Source of the DNA: Mortierella sp. BCC40632
Taxonomy: Eukaryota > Mortierellomycota > Mortierellomycetes > Mortierellales > Mortierellaceae
Length of the DNA: 64,000 nucleotides
NCBI GenBank assembly: GCA_011634665.1
Contig: WAEK01000034.1
Location: forward strand, 31,001-95,000
Direction of reading: 5' to 3'
The position numbers were made by a program, and so were the translations under genes. Of the stretch, positions 10,699 through 21,150 are shown piece after piece. The stretch's first letter is position 1; each line of letters begins with the position of its first letter. Under the pieces are notes generated by a model. That model saw only the letters and a list, made by a program, of their open reading frames with translations. It had not been told where the DNA came from and searched no databases.

Positions 10699-12129
10699 AT
10701 GAGTGGGACTAGACAAGTTCAGAAATTCACGGTCCTTGATGTGCCTTTTGGATATCTAAGAGTTGGTTTGTTTTTGGATAAAAAAGATCTTGCTATTTGC
10801 TCAACCGTCTGTCGCGAGTGGAATATTAATTTTAATCCTTTGCTTTGGAGAGAAGTGTCTATTCAGGATTATCAGGATATCTGCTTAGAAGAAGTCGTTG
10901 ATAGTGTTTTCTTTAGACAGCCAAGCATTGGAGCGCTGAAAAAGAATGGGAGGTTTGTTGAAACCATTAGTATTGACTCATTTGAGACAGCAAGGAGACT
11001 TGTACCGATTATAGGAAAGTTAAGAGTGTTGATGGTCGACGTTGTGACTGTTACTACATGGATCGATGTAGGAGCAATATGCATGCCACAAGCAGATCAT
11101 ACAGATGCAATATCAAATTTACTGGCTTGTAATCAGAATCTAGAGGAGGTCCACCTTAAAATGAAGATGGTTGTGAGGTACATACCGAAGCTAATTGATA
11201 CGCTTGCCAGATTGAAGAATTTGAGGATCTTATCATTTTCTGTAAGTCCACTGAGACGGATGGAAATTGGAAACTACTTTAAGGGTATAGTTGATGGCTG
11301 TCGAGGTTTAGAAAAGTTTGTATTTGGAGTTGAGGGAGATGAGACTATTGACAAATTTATGCGGGGAGTTGGAGGGACAAGGAGATACATAAAGGATACT
11401 GTTGAGGTTGAGGAAGAGAAAATAGAGGAGTTAGGGCCAGATCTCTTTATTTTGTCAACCTTGGTTGTCTTTGGGTTAACAAAATCGCTGAAACGTGTTT
11501 TAGGAAGATCGCCGTTGATAAAGTATTTTGGGATTTTTTTTGGCTTTCAAGAAGAAGGTGTGGACGTTGATTTATTAATGAGAGATCTCGGGCGTCAACT
11601 TAAGGGTGGGAGACATGGCATAGTAGGACTCTACTTAAGAGCATATGAAGATGAATTGTTGCCACTATCTGTAGCAGAGTTGATATTGGCTACTGATAGC
11701 TTGAAAACACTAACAATGTCAAACTGCATCAATTTTGAAAGGGTTGTACGCTGTGTTGTGTTGAAACATTGGCAATCATTAACAGAATTCAGGCTTATTG
11801 GAGCGAAGGGACAAGACAACAGTGACGTTATTGTAGTATTGGAAAACTGTCTAAATCTGGAATGGTTTTCTAATTCTGGGAATATAAAAAAGGAAAAAAA
11901 TTTAAAGACTTGAGGTGTAGTTGTTTTAGAAGTATTCAAAGTATTGAAATCAATATTGTAGGGAACGACGGGACTGGACTTTTTTTTTAATGAATATTTG
12001 GAGAAGTGCATTAATTTACAATCCTTAAAAGTAAATTATTCATTTGTGAGTCATGAAGAAACTATCCGATCATTACTGAACAGGCCATTGAGTGGGAGGA
12101 AGGAAGTTAATAATTTGGTTATTATTTGA
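10699..12129 (+). CDS. F-box/LRR-like protein, frame disturbed in two homopolymers
   Basis: ATG-initiated. Residues 13-55 form an F-box (LDVPFGYLRVGLFLDKKDLAICSTVCREWN, then LLWREVSI), the element that binds Skp1 in SCF ubiquitin ligases. The following ~350 residues contain Leu-rich strand-helix repeats of the kind seen in fungal F-box substrate receptors (NLEEVHLKM, LKNLRILSF, LTEFRLIGA). The frame stops at 11913 just after an A7 run. A second frame, again interrupted by a T9 run near 11986, continues with clear repeat-like sequence (YLEKCINLQSLKVNY) to a TGA at 12127-12129. I infer one gene with two homopolymer indels, possibly sequencing errors. Confidence 0.75.
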
Positions 12130-12382
12130 ATAGAACGTATTTTTTATGAAAGTAAATAAATAACTGTTGGTGTTAATGGTGAACAAATTATGCGGACAAA
12201 AAATGTAGCAGAGTAAATTAAAAATGCTTCGTTGAATACTAATGGGCTAATGAGAGAAAGGGGGCGGACTAGGGCAAATTTATAGGATGTCGAGGGAAAG
12301 GGGTAATATACTCTGTGAGTAGTTGGCCGTGAGACTAAGGATGTTGGGGCTGGAGGAGTGTTTGAGCCTGTGGATGTTGAGT

Positions 12383-13149
12383 TCATGATATCAACAATTT
12401 TTTCTGCTTGAAAAGGTTTAAGTCTAGGCCTGTAGTACCACTGCCACCGCCAAATTCAAAAAAGCCATTTTTATTGAGCCATACCTCGTTTTTGTCTGGT
12501 CCTGATGACTTTGCAGGAATACCGTCTCCACGTGCTCTAGTGTCGTTGTTTTGGCCTAACTGCTTTTTTACATTTACTATTGTCATATTTAGAGAAGGCA
12601 GATGCGTTGAGTTGGGTTCAGACGAGTTTGAATCAATAATGACGTTTGCGCAGTGGTGATAAAATTGTGAAGTAAGGTGTGAAATCCATGACATTGAAAA
12701 CAGGCATTGATCTGGATTTGTACAAGGAGGGAGATTGCGAGGAAGTAATACAGGCCATTCGTAATAAATGTCGGGACATGTCATTGTGTATTGACCGATG
12801 ACACTCCATGTGATACCACCGTCGTACGATAGGGAGAACTCACATGAGCCTCCACCATGTCGTGCTTGGTATAAATTCGGAGGGGGTGGAAATTGATCGG
12901 GATTAATAATATTGTAATTCCAAAAGTGCACATTAATAATGTCTCCGGCTCGAAAGTTGTTTACAGGACCATTTTTGTATCCCCCGCAAGGAAAAATCTT
13001 CTCTTGATATCCTATCCAAGCGTGGATGTCTTTCATTGGAGAGTCACTCCAAGGACCCCCTTGTGCCTTTGGAAAAGAAATCGCGATATGAGAGGAAACC
13101 AATTGGGAGAGAAACATAAGAAAAAAAATAAATGTTGATAACTTTTCAT
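12383..13149 (-). CDS. Secreted LPMO-like protein; signal peptide split by a T8 run
   Basis: The minus frame from 13117 contains HIAISFPKAQGG, PCGGYKNGPVNNF, a Gly-rich ARHGGGSCEFSLSYDGG block, TCPDIYYEWPV, and FYHHCANV. This pattern is typical of fungal lytic polysaccharide monooxygenase-like (chitin-binding type 4/AA) proteins, with conserved cysteines. The His after VSS would be the N-terminal copper-brace histidine after signal cleavage, and the His of ARHGGG is a candidate second ligand. A longer start exists at 13149 (MKSYQHLFFF), but it is out of frame by one base in a T8 run. One extra T would give a normal signal peptide ending just before the His. At the C terminus another frame (12386-12144) continues with a Ser/Thr/Pro-rich tail, again next to a homopolymer. 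The exact AA family is not assigned. Confidence 0.65.
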
Positions 13150-13389
13150 GACAGTATAGTAATTTTAATAGTCAATATGCTTTTGAGGGATAATTTGAAA
13201 AGGGTATTTGTGCAATGATCGGTCAATTTAATGATATGGTAAAATATAAAAAATAATAATAATAAAAAAATGTCATTTATAATAAAGTTGCAAAAAAGTA
13301 AGAAATTTTCTAGGTGGTTGTTAGAGTGAAGAGCTTTTTTTTGATTGAATTCTTTTTGATGAAAGAAGAAACAGATTCGTTTGCTCTTG

Positions 13390-15011
13390 CTATATAGGGG
13401 GGGACAAAGATTTTGCTAATTGCTCAAGGGTGCGGTTGAGACTTTTGTTACCAATAATTGGTATTCTTGAATTATCGCCTTCATAGAGTGATAGAATGTT
13501 AAGCAATAATTTTTTAACTCGTTCGCTTGAGCTATTATCAACTGTTGTTTGGACATCTTGCTTGTTTAGTTTTTTGCCTGAACGCCATCGGATAGGACGG
13601 ATTGGCAAATTGTATAAAAAAACAAGCCTGACACGGCAACTCCGTTTCCTTTGTGGGCTCTGTCGAAAAACTCGTGTGAAAACTGTAAATGGCTGAGCAG
13701 GCTGATGTCGTGTCATATGACTTGAAGACCGACAAAAGTAATAGGTGGAGATGTCATGAAATTTTGTAGTTAATTGTCGGGCCTGACATATTACATTGAA
13801 GCGGTTAATGCAAGAGGATTCTTTTTGTGTTTTGTGATTTCAAGGCCTTTTGAACTGATTCAGTATCAAGGTAAAGTCTAGTAGCCAGGGAGTCCTTAAA
13901 TGACAAAGTAAAGCAGGGACTTGAGGCGCCAAGGCTTGGAGGCTCTTTGGAATCCAATCGAAGTGAAGATGTAACCAGGGCATCGAAGGAAGTCGTTCCA
14001 ATGCATAGTCGCTGACCATCGGGCGCCTTCACAGTGCAAGGCCATACATCGTTATGTGGTGTCTTGACGGATGGGGGTAAAGAGTTAATGGTAGGAGTAT
14101 TTTTGACAACCAAAAGCGGCTCCCGATGCGCATCAATTATCCTTGTCCGTCCATAAACTTCGATTGTATTTAATATTAAAGATTCGTTCGTGTTGTAGTT
14201 TACAAGGATTGATCCGGCCAAAAATTGCGCACATGCGAAACGTAGTTGGGGTTCGATCGCCCAGTCTCGGTTGAGAAGTGCACAGATCTCATCGGTGATT
14301 TGGCTAAATGATCGATTTTGTAGTACTGACAAGTATGGGGAGGAGAGGAGGTGATGTTCAAGAGAGGTAAAGGAAGTGAATGTGTCTTGAATGTTTTCAT
14401 GTTGAAGAGAAGGAGTTGAGGTGTAGGCGGGAGGTGAGGGAATTAAATAAAGATCGTGTGAACCGCCTGTTATGGTAGCAGCGACCCTTTTATGGACAAG
14501 TGCATTTGTTTCAAGGCCGTTTTTGTCTTGAAGTGCAATCGGATGAAGATGCAATGAGCTTGCTATGCCAAGAGCCCTTCTCTTTTTGGAGAAGCTGGAC
14601 TTGGATCTTCCAAAGCCAAAAGCGATGGCCTCGTCGTAGGATCGAGTTACAATCGAGTCGTCTGTTTTAGGGGGACAAGGATCTGTCGGAGTGGATACTG
14701 TTTCAGATTTTCTGTATAGGGAGCTTTTGACATGTTGAAGTTGAGGCTTTTTAAAGTGTTTTCGAAGGCCGTTCTTTGTCGTGAAGGTGCGGGAGCAGAT
14801 CGGGCAAACGAACTGATTGTCTATTCTATGGAAAGTTTTAGAAAATGATGGGCCGTGAACATCCTTAAATGATATAGTACAGGAAGTTGCGTGGCAGTTT
14901 AGGGAGTGTATCCGTCTTTTCTCGTCAGTGTTGAACTTCCGAGGGGGGTTACAGGAGTGGCAGGTGGCGTCGTTCTGTTTTGCGTCGGTCTGCTGGGTGG
15001 GGTACAACATT
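13390..15011 (-). CDS. C2H2 zinc-finger protein, one frame break near 13810
   Basis: The ATG at 15011 (MLYPTQQTD) opens a ~400-codon frame with a CHSC pair, a FVCPICSRTFTTKNGLRKHF C2H2-type finger near residue 95, and a later conserved-looking block (LNRDWAIEPQLRFACAQFLAG). It stops at 13805, but the frame one base over is open from before that stop through 13716 to a stop at 13390, adding about 135 residues (QPFTVFTRVFRQSP, then a helical tail). One missing base in the A5 run near 13823 would fuse the two. The finger resembles those at the N terminus of fungal OrsD-type or telomere-linked-helicase proteins, but no helicase follows. Family assignment is tentative. Confidence 0.55.
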
Positions 15012-15099
15012 TTTGCATGAAGTGAGAAGGGAGGAAGAGAGGAAGAAAAGGGAAAAAAAAGTGTGTCTCGGACACGTGACAGAAGATCATGTTTCAAGA

Positions 15100-15375
15100 T
15101 GAACTTGCTTGAGCTGGAACATCATGTTCAATTGCTGGAACATCATGTCCATTTGCTGGAACATCATGTCTAATCACTGGAACATCATGTCCAATCACTG
15201 GAACATCATGTCCAATCACTGGAACATCATGTCCAATCACTGGAACATCATGTCCAATCACTGGAACATCATGTCCAATCACTGGAACATCATGTCCAAT
15301 CACTGGAACATCATGTCCAATCACTGGAACATCATGTCCAATCACTGGAACATCATGTCCAATCGATAGAGCATC
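15100..15375. repeat. 21-bp minisatellite, about 12-13 units
   Basis: Tandem units of the form AACATCATGTCCAATCACTGG, nearly identical in the middle and diverged at the left edge. Being a multiple of three, the array is open in one plus and one minus frame (7-residue periods NHWNIMS and IGHDVPV). Its left edge is about 90 bp upstream of the C2H2 gene start, so it may form part of that gene's 5' region. No independent evidence supports translation. Confidence 0.9.
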
Positions 15376-15770
15376 TGTGCTTGTTGGAATCATCTTTTGA
15401 CGTTTGTGATTGACCAGTGTGAGAATTTCTTCGTCGGTTAATTGACCTTTTTTTTTATGAACTGCGGTGTTTTCTTTTGGTGTCTTTGGCTTTGCTTGTT
15501 TTCCGCAGGATCCCTTTTTCCTAAAAGGCGGCTGATAAAATTAGCAGGTCATCATGAGAATTTTTTGCTTTTTCTTTTGCACAAGAATATCGTATGATGA
15601 TAATGTTGCCATGCAAGGAGATTTTGAATTTCATGGAAGCAGGGCTATAATAAACAAGTTTTTAGTGTTTGTTATGAAAGGAACTCGTTTTGGGAATGTG
15701 ATTGATTTGCTGTGTTGAGACGACATATTAGAAAAAGGGATGAGTCATTGTAAAAAATGGGGTTGGCAAG
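15376..15770. other. Intergenic stretch
   Basis: AT-rich DNA between the minisatellite and the next gene. I see no ORF, RNA or repeat that I can support. Confidence 0.5.
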
Positions 15771-15778
15771 TATAAAAA
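15771..15778 (+). promoter_or_regulatory. TATA box (TATAAAAA)
   Basis: TATAAAAA about 75 bp upstream of the ATG of the small membrane protein gene at 15853. Confidence 0.5.
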
Positions 15779-15852
15779 GCGCAAGGAGAGATGGCATATT
15801 CCACCTACAAATCTCAATCCAAGTTTAGTCCCTTGTCAAAACCTGCGCCTCG

Positions 15853-16188
15853 ATGTCGCCACTAATGGACGTGTCCAAGATTCAAGCGATTAATCAAGTT
15901 GTGATAGTTTTCACTTCTCTTTTTATGGTGTTTATTACACTAGTCGGGTTGGCTGGTATCAAGTTTAGCCAGCAGTTTTCAAGAAATCGGATCAAGAGAA
16001 GAGGAGAGGTTGTCCGTGCTCAGTTATTTATTGCGCTCATGATGTTGATATCGTTGATCCCGATTAACATCATTGTAGTTGTTCAAGCGGGTATCATTAT
16101 AATGTGCTTGTTCATGGAATTGAACATTATTGGAGTATTGGCTGTGGATCTGGTGTTCCAAGATTATCCGGTATTTACTAGAGAATGA
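15853..16188 (+). CDS. Small integral membrane protein (111 aa)
   Basis: ATG-initiated frame with a TATA box upstream. Residues 12-35 (VVIVFTSLFMVFITLVGLAGIKF) and 56-100 (an LFIALMMLISLIP segment followed by IIVVVQAGIIIMCLFMEL) form two or three hydrophobic transmembrane segments, separated by a basic loop (RNRIKRRGE). No family is recognised. The 36868-37083 gene has a similar size and build (hydrophobic N-terminal half, basic polar tail) and may be a distant relative. Confidence 0.55.
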   Translation: MSPLMDVSKIQAINQVVIVFTSLFMVFITLVGLAGIKFSQQFSRNRIKRRGEVVRAQLFIALMMLISLIPINIIVVVQAGIIIMCLFMELNIIGVLAVDLVFQDYPVFTRE

Positions 16189-16559
16189 CGCTAGTTGATC
16201 AGGTCCCAGAAATTCATCAAAGTGAAAGGAGCTTTCAGCAGGATAAAGTTATAAAAAAAAAAAAAAAAAAATAGGCATTAAGGTTGAGTGAGTGAATGAT
16301 GAAGAAAAGAACAATGTCTTGATTTTGTTTTCTTCAGTTACTGTACGGGTATTGCTTAGAGTGTTTACAAGTGATGGGAGTGAATCATGAAGGAATAAAG
16401 ATCAGGAAGGGGCACTGTTTAGAAAAAGAGAAAACAGAAACTAATAAAAGTTTCGAAGTATCAGAATATGAAAGGAGTAAATGATTTTAGGATGGATCTG
16501 GTGATGTGGGTTTGTTGAATTTAGTGTGTTAGTCTGGGTTTTGTATAAATTTGTAGTGT
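16189..16559. other. Intergenic stretch with A18 run
   Basis: Contains an A-run around 16253-16270 and a TATAAAT at 16543-16549 just before the next frame. Nothing else supportable. Confidence 0.5.
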
Positions 16560-16639
16560 ATGACAGGAATAAAAGCTCAAGGTCTATCTCTTTTATTGTG
16601 TATTATACAGGAGTTGGTATTAAAAGGCACAAGTCAATT

Positions 16640-17267
16640 CATGGAAAAAAAAAAATCACAAGTCCAGAGTAAAACAAGGAAGCGTAAGCGCCTGTATCCA
16701 AAAAATGCGTATCTGATAGTGAGGTTCGAGAGGTTGAGATGAAGTATTTTTTGTACAGAGCACCATATCCAATCCTGGCATAGGCGACAGGCTTCAATGT
16801 TTTCTAAAGTAACTTGGGATATCATACAGGAGAATAAGAGCAAAATTAAGAAGGACGAAGACTATAATGTAACTTTATATGAGAGTTTTTCTGAAAGCTT
16901 GGTTCCATTATTTCAAAGTTGGGGCCTTTGGAAGTGGAGTTCTATTATCATTGATCAAGTAATCCTGGAGGGAAGGTGTGAAACAGAGGCTGAATTAGAG
17001 GCATGGTTCGATGGGTTCTTGGGAGGTGGTGAAGAATGCAAAATAAGGCTGAATGTATTGTTTGAGTGTCAATGTGGAGAAGATGCAAAAGCACAAGTGC
17101 GTCGAGTGTGGGGGGAGGTGGGACCGTGCCTTAGGAGGAAGAGGAAAAGAAAAAGGAGTCAAACCAAAAAGATTACAAGGATGAGAGAGACCAAGAAAGA
17201 ACAAGAAGAAATAAGAGAGAGCAGAATAGTGAGGTTCAGAGGCAGGTCAAAGCCAAGGCTTGATTAA
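16640..17267 (+). CDS. Unrecognised basic protein, probably broken or spliced near 16745
   Basis: Two plus-strand frames. One begins at or before 16640 (MEKKKSQVQSK, in an A11 run) and ends at 16742. The other runs from an ATG at 16797 to 17267 (156 aa). The longer one has a helical N-terminal part (FSESLVPLFQSWGLWKWSSIIIDQVILEG) and a strongly basic C terminus (LRRKRKRKRSQTKK, then RFRGRSKPRLD), consistent with a nuclear localisation signal. Whether the first frame is its N-terminal exon is uncertain. No domain recognised. Confidence 0.45.
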
Positions 17268-17619
17268 CATTGTATCGAGTAGGAGGTGTTATTGAAATTG
17301 GAGTTTAGAAAGCTTATAATAAAAGATGTGATATTACAGGAAAATATGTTTATTATGGTAATATCAGCTGTTTTTGTTTTTCCGTAAGATTATGATGGAC
17401 AGAGCTGTAGTTCGCTGCAAGGGTTTATTGAGGATATTATCGACCCCCAGTAAAGTGTAAACAGATAAAAAAGTAAAATGTGTGAAGGAGTGGATGAAGC
17501 ATGTTGATTTAATAAAGAAAGTAAAGTCGGATAATTTATTATTTTGTGTTTTCTCCGGCGAATGGCGCTTGGTATATTGGTTGCAGGGGACGATAGGAAA
17601 AGGGGGGGTAAGAAACATA
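17268..17619. other. Intergenic stretch left of the composite repeat
   Basis: No supportable gene. A short antisense frame here is Phe/Ser-rich low complexity and looks like chance. Confidence 0.45.
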
Positions 17620-18060
17620 GAGAGAGAGAGAGAGACGGAAGGGAGGGATTGGGGCAACGGAAGGGGGGGATGGGGGGGGCAACGGAAGGGCGGGGAAGAG
17701 GCACGAAAGGGCGGGATTGAGAGAGAGAGAGGGGCGAGGGTAGCAGTCCCGGAGAGACAGTCACAGAATCAGACACAGGAGCACAGGAGGGGAGGGGACA
17801 CAGCAGAGAGGGTGCGCCAGAGAGAGGGAAGGGAATCCTCTTGTGTTCAGGGTCGGGGAGGGTAGTGAGGGTGGTTGAGGGTAGGGTGGTTGTAGGTTGT
17901 TGTAGAGGGGGGGGGACACAGAGAGGGGGCCAGCCAGAGAGAGGGAAGGGAATCCTCTTGTGTTCAGGGTCGGGGGGGAGGGTAGTGAGGGTGGTTGAGG
18001 GTAGGGTGGTTGTAGGTTGTTGTAGAGGGGAGGGGACACAGCAGAGAGGGCGCGCCCTTT
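17620..18060. repeat. G-rich IGS-like block with AG microsatellite and ~120-bp subrepeats
   Basis: Starts with an (AG)n tract, then GGGAGGGATTGGGGC-type units, then two tandem ~120-bp subrepeats (about 17798-17910 and 17915-18045), each containing GGAATCCTCTTGTGTTCAGG and GGTGGTTGTAGGTTGTTGTA. It ends in the palindrome GGGCGCGCCC. It sits directly downstream (in rRNA sense, minus strand) of the 28S 3' end, which is where the rDNA intergenic spacer would be. That it is IGS is an inference from position. Confidence 0.7.
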
Positions 18061-18151
18061 TTTTTTTTTACAAAGACAATGATCTCTCTCTGATCTTTAC
18101 GCAGCAAGCTTTTTATTAAAAAAAGAAGAAGAAGAATCGTTTTTAAAAAAA

Positions 18152-18559
18152 AATCTGTAGAACAATGGGCTTAATCTCAGCAGCTCGTAGCAACAAGGCT
18201 ACTCGACTGCTTACAATACCCTGTTCATAAAAAGTCGTCTGCAATGGATTTATCTCTTCCAATATTTTGTTTTAAAAGCAGGTGCCTCACACAGCCTTTT
18301 TCCGCCATGCAAGACCTCCCCACGTAGTATGACTCAGGGCCCGAAGACCTATTCGTATTCAACTAGATATCGGAAAAGGCGGTAATCGTCGCGTTCTAGC
18401 ACGGATTCTGACTTAGAGGCGTTCAGCCATAATCCAACGGATGATAGCTTTCGGGTCATTGCCTGCTCAGGCAGACCCAAATACCAATTATCCGAATGAA
18501 GTGTTCCTCTCGTACTAACTTCAATTACTATTGCAACAACACTTCATCAGTAGGGTAAA

Positions 18560-18605
<46 letters not shown>

Positions 18606-18650
18606 ATTAGTGGGTGAACAATCCAACGCTTACTGAATTCTGCTTTCAGT

Positions 18651-18686
<36 letters not shown>

Positions 18687-18725
18687 AACGTCGCTATGAA
18701 CGCTTGGCTGCCACAAGCCAGTTAT
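18152..18725 (-). rRNA. 28S rRNA 3'-terminal fragment (partial), copy 1
   Basis: Read on the minus strand this is the end of a fungal large-subunit rRNA. It begins at TAACTGGCTTGTGGCAGCC, passes GCTTTTTGATCCTTCGATGT and the sarcin/ricin loop core AGTACGAGAGGAAC, then the conserved GAACGCCTCTAAGTCAGAA, and ends at about GTTCTACAGATTT. Only ~570 nt remain; everything upstream of the domain VI-proximal TAACTGG site is missing. It is therefore a pseudo-rRNA fragment, not a functional gene. Small indels are present relative to the other two copies. Confidence 0.93.
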
Positions 18726-18739
18726 TATAACCCTCTTAT

Positions 18740-18768
18740 AAATTCTCCTCTAGGAAGCAAGAGAATTT
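18740..18768. other. Inverted repeat AAATTCTC/GAGAATTT at the 28S junction, copy 1
   Basis: An 8-bp perfect stem with a 13-nt loop, 15 bp from the point where 28S identity stops. The same stem, with a similar preceding TATAAC-CTCTT sequence, recurs at the other two 28S junctions and once without 28S at 39191-39216. Confidence 0.75.
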
Positions 18769-18931
18769 GGAGGGCGGTTATTGGGAGGCAGGGAGGGAAA
18801 GGAAATTCAGGCTTCGGGGTCGGGGGGGGGGGCTATATAGGGAAGAGCGAGATGGGGGATTGAGCTTTTTGGGAAAAGGGCGGGGTAACGGGCGGGGAGA
18901 ATCAGGTTGGTAGGGAGGGAGGGAGGAGGGG

Positions 18932-18939
18932 TATAAAAG
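18932..18939 (+). promoter_or_regulatory. TATA box in G-rich promoter, copy 1
   Basis: TATAAAAG embedded in GGGAGG-type repeats, about 250 bp before the ATG at 19183. Present at the equivalent place in copies 2 (40810) and 3 (55066). Confidence 0.55.
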
Positions 18940-19182
18940 GGAGGGAGGAGGGGTCAGACTCTGGGACATATCCATCTCACGAAGTCACGAAGTCGCCATC
19001 AGAGTCACCATCAGGACTTTAAAGGTACGGTGCGTGCCCAGGTGTGTGTGTGTGTGTGTGGTAAGCATGCTCGGAGCGTCGCCTTGTTTGACGCGCCTCT
19101 CCTCCTCTGTCCCACCGTCAGGACCGTTAGGACCATCAGTAGAACGAACGAGTAGGGGGAGCGAGTAGAGCGAGTAGAGCGA

Positions 19183-20089
19183 ATGGGGTCAGAGAGGTTA
19201 GTAGGTATGAAAAGATGGGGGCCGTTTACGGAGAATGGGCTCGAAAAGGTCGAGGACGAGGAGCGGGTTCTGATTAGAGTCAGGATTGAACACCACAGCA
19301 AGTCTGTATTCTATGTCGAGGTCAAAGGAGAAGACTCGATGAGCGGAGTAAAAAAGCGGGTGAACGAGCATTTGCTCAATAGCGTTTCGAACAAGCCGGT
19401 AGGACTCAAACGAATGGACTACGGAGAAATGGAGCTGAAGTGGATCTCGGAGACTCCAGGAGCCGGAGGGAGGCCAGTGGTAAAGGTGGCCTGCTATCCT
19501 GCGACGTTCCTAGTAAAGGACATCCCAAATGTCGGTCTACGGTTTGGGATTGACTATCTAAGTGTGACTCTACCGATGCCAAGGGGTATGTATCTGAGGG
19601 GGTTGAAGTCGGTCGCTGTTGTGATTGAGAAACGGTGTAAAAAAATGGGTATGCCTAACATGGGGGGAAATTCTCTCCAATTCATTAGACAAGCTGAAAC
19701 AGATCGGGGAAAGGTCAGTCATCGTTGCGTACGAACATCTCGGTCGAAAAGTTGAAAGTAATATTGTCATTGTAGACTCGACAATGAGAGTTGGAGAAGT
19801 AAAGGCGTACATTACCAGAACCCAAAAGATTTCTTCTACCAATTTTGACACAGCCAAGTCTTGGCACTGGAAAGCCCGACAAGTCGGAGATGATGGGACA
19901 GTCATCGAAAGGTACTACCCCTGTGAAGACAGCGTCATCTTGACAGACCTCTTTGATGGCACGAGTCCAAAGTACGAGACCCTTGTCATTATCTCCCAAC
20001 TAACGGACCATCCCCCAGCGGGATATAGTTACAGCAACCCATCCATGTTTGAACAGTTGAGCAGGGCAGAGCACGGGGTAGCGTTCTAG
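19183..20089 (+). CDS. Protein with two ubiquitin-like/CRN-header-like domains, copy 1 (one frameshift)
   Basis: Comparison of the three copies shows one protein of about 300 residues. In copy 1 the frame breaks near 19662-19667, where a G-run is longer than in copies 2 and 3. Domain 1 (about 25-100) has VEVKGEDSMSGVKKRVNEHL. Domain 2 (about 170-250) has VDSTMRVGEVKAYI followed by FDTAKSWHWKA. Both fit the pattern of the CRN N-terminal ubiquitin-like header (strand, T-V-G-E-L-K helix, L-x-LW strand) seen in the gene at 30560. No NTPase or nuclease part follows. A header-only relative of CRN proteins is my inference; the cellular role is unknown. Confidence 0.6.
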
Positions 20090-20127
20090 GTATTGTGGCA
20101 ATGCCGTGATAAATACCGACTATCCTC

Positions 20128-20156
20128 TTTTTTTTTTTTTTATTTTTCTTTCTTTT

Positions 20157-20196
<40 letters not shown>

Positions 20197-20205
20197 TTTT
20201 TTTTT

Positions 20206-20241
<36 letters not shown>

Positions 20242-20242
20242 T
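20128..20242. repeat. CTTT microsatellite, copy 1
   Basis: Two blocks of (CTTT)n separated by a T-run, downstream of the two-header gene. The equivalent tracts at 42015-42114 and 56259-56344 have different lengths and interruptions, so the locus is hypervariable (or poorly assembled). Confidence 0.85.
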
Positions 20243-20561
20243 ACAAAGTAATAGAAGTCCATTTTAGTTTATAATAAATACATAAATAAATAAAGTCCTC
20301 ATTTGCGCATGAATTCTGACTATGTGTGATGCAGAAGGGTTTTGACCGGACTGTTTAAATGGTTCCCAAAGGAATTGCGTCGTTATAAATATCTGGTTAC
20401 ATATTCCTCTTTTTTTTTTTTATTGCAATCAAGAAAAGATAGCCGGTGGATACTTTCTATGAAGGATACCACCAGTTTTTATAAATGATCATTCTGGGCT
20501 TTGTTCAAAAAGTGGTAAATCAAAAATAGATAAATAAATATACGAAATTAGAACATCAAAC

Positions 20562-21041
20562 ATGAGGACAACAGAACGAAAACTAGACAGTTTCTATCTG
20601 GGCGAGGATCGTCTTGTTGCAAGAGTGTGTATATCGGACACACCGGCTTTGAAGGAGAGTGTGGAGAGGTTATAGAAGTGGATAAAATGATTCAACGAGT
20701 CGGAGAATGTGGGGGGAAAGGGGTCATGAGAATAGTCCTTGGATCTGTTACATTTTATCCAACAGGAAGGGAAACGTCTATTGAATACAAGGTCAATGTA
20801 TGCTTTGATTACTTGAACGACGGTAAAGGTACAGTAGACATGAGCTCTGTAATCTCTGGATCAGATGGAACACACTGCGTAATCAAAGGCTCTCTCAGGA
20901 CCATTCCTGAAACAAGAACGAGGTCCATTTTACTGTCCAGAAAAGAAGGCTTCGGATTCGGTCGATGGCGTGTACTCTCTTTGGAATCTATCCATCTTTA
21001 AAGAAGCCCATGGCGGCGTGAACATGACCGAAGTAAAATAA
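20562..21041 (+). CDS. Unrecognised protein of the composite repeat (~160 aa), copy 1 (frameshifted)
   Basis: The ATG at 20562 (MRTTERKLDSFYLGEDRL) starts a protein whose consensus over three copies ends in NMTEVK at 21041. Copy 1 breaks near 20662-20672 (an AG-type 2-nt indel) and again at an A-run near 20942. The consensus reads as mostly beta (RIVLGSVTFYPT, IEYKVNVCFDYL, HCVIKGSLRTI) without signal peptide or known motif. It lies about 470 bp downstream of the two-header gene on the same strand. Function unknown. Confidence 0.55.
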
Positions 21042-21150
21042 CTCACTCGAGTAGAGCTGAAACCAGAGTGTTCGGCAAAGTATTGTATGCGGACTTGATT
21101 TTATTATTCATCAAAAATAATAGTAATAATAATAATAAAACTACTTCCAC

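Noticed and set aside
13496..13696. Plus-strand ORF opposite the C2H2 gene tail
   Set aside because: Shadow of the minus-strand coding frame.
14245..14260. GGGGTTCGATCGCCC resembling a tRNA T-arm
   Set aside because: No acceptor, D or anticodon stem around it; it lies inside the C2H2 coding frame.
15109..15369. Plus-strand ORF of repeated NHWNIMS heptads
   Set aside because: It exists only because the 21-bp minisatellite has no stop in that frame; no non-repeat sequence supports it.
15100..15375. CRISPR array
   Set aside because: The 21-bp units are head-to-tail with no unique spacers, and the context is eukaryotic. The same reasoning rejects the 77-, 39-, 36- and 12-bp arrays.
17482..18119. 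Arg/Gly-rich and Pro/Leu-rich ORFs over the G-rich block (also around 35224, 39523 and 53600-54300)
   Set aside because: They are frames through G-rich spacer subrepeats; frames shift between the three copies and nothing is conserved at protein level.
17620..18725. R2/R1-type rDNA retrotransposon
   Set aside because: The 28S truncation could suggest an rDNA-specific element, but I find no reverse-transcriptase or endonuclease ORF near any of the three copies, and the junction is not at the R1/R2 target sites.
18152..18725. Functional rRNA gene
   Set aside because: Only the last ~570 nt of 28S are present and indels occur in conserved stretches; no 18S or 5.8S is nearby.
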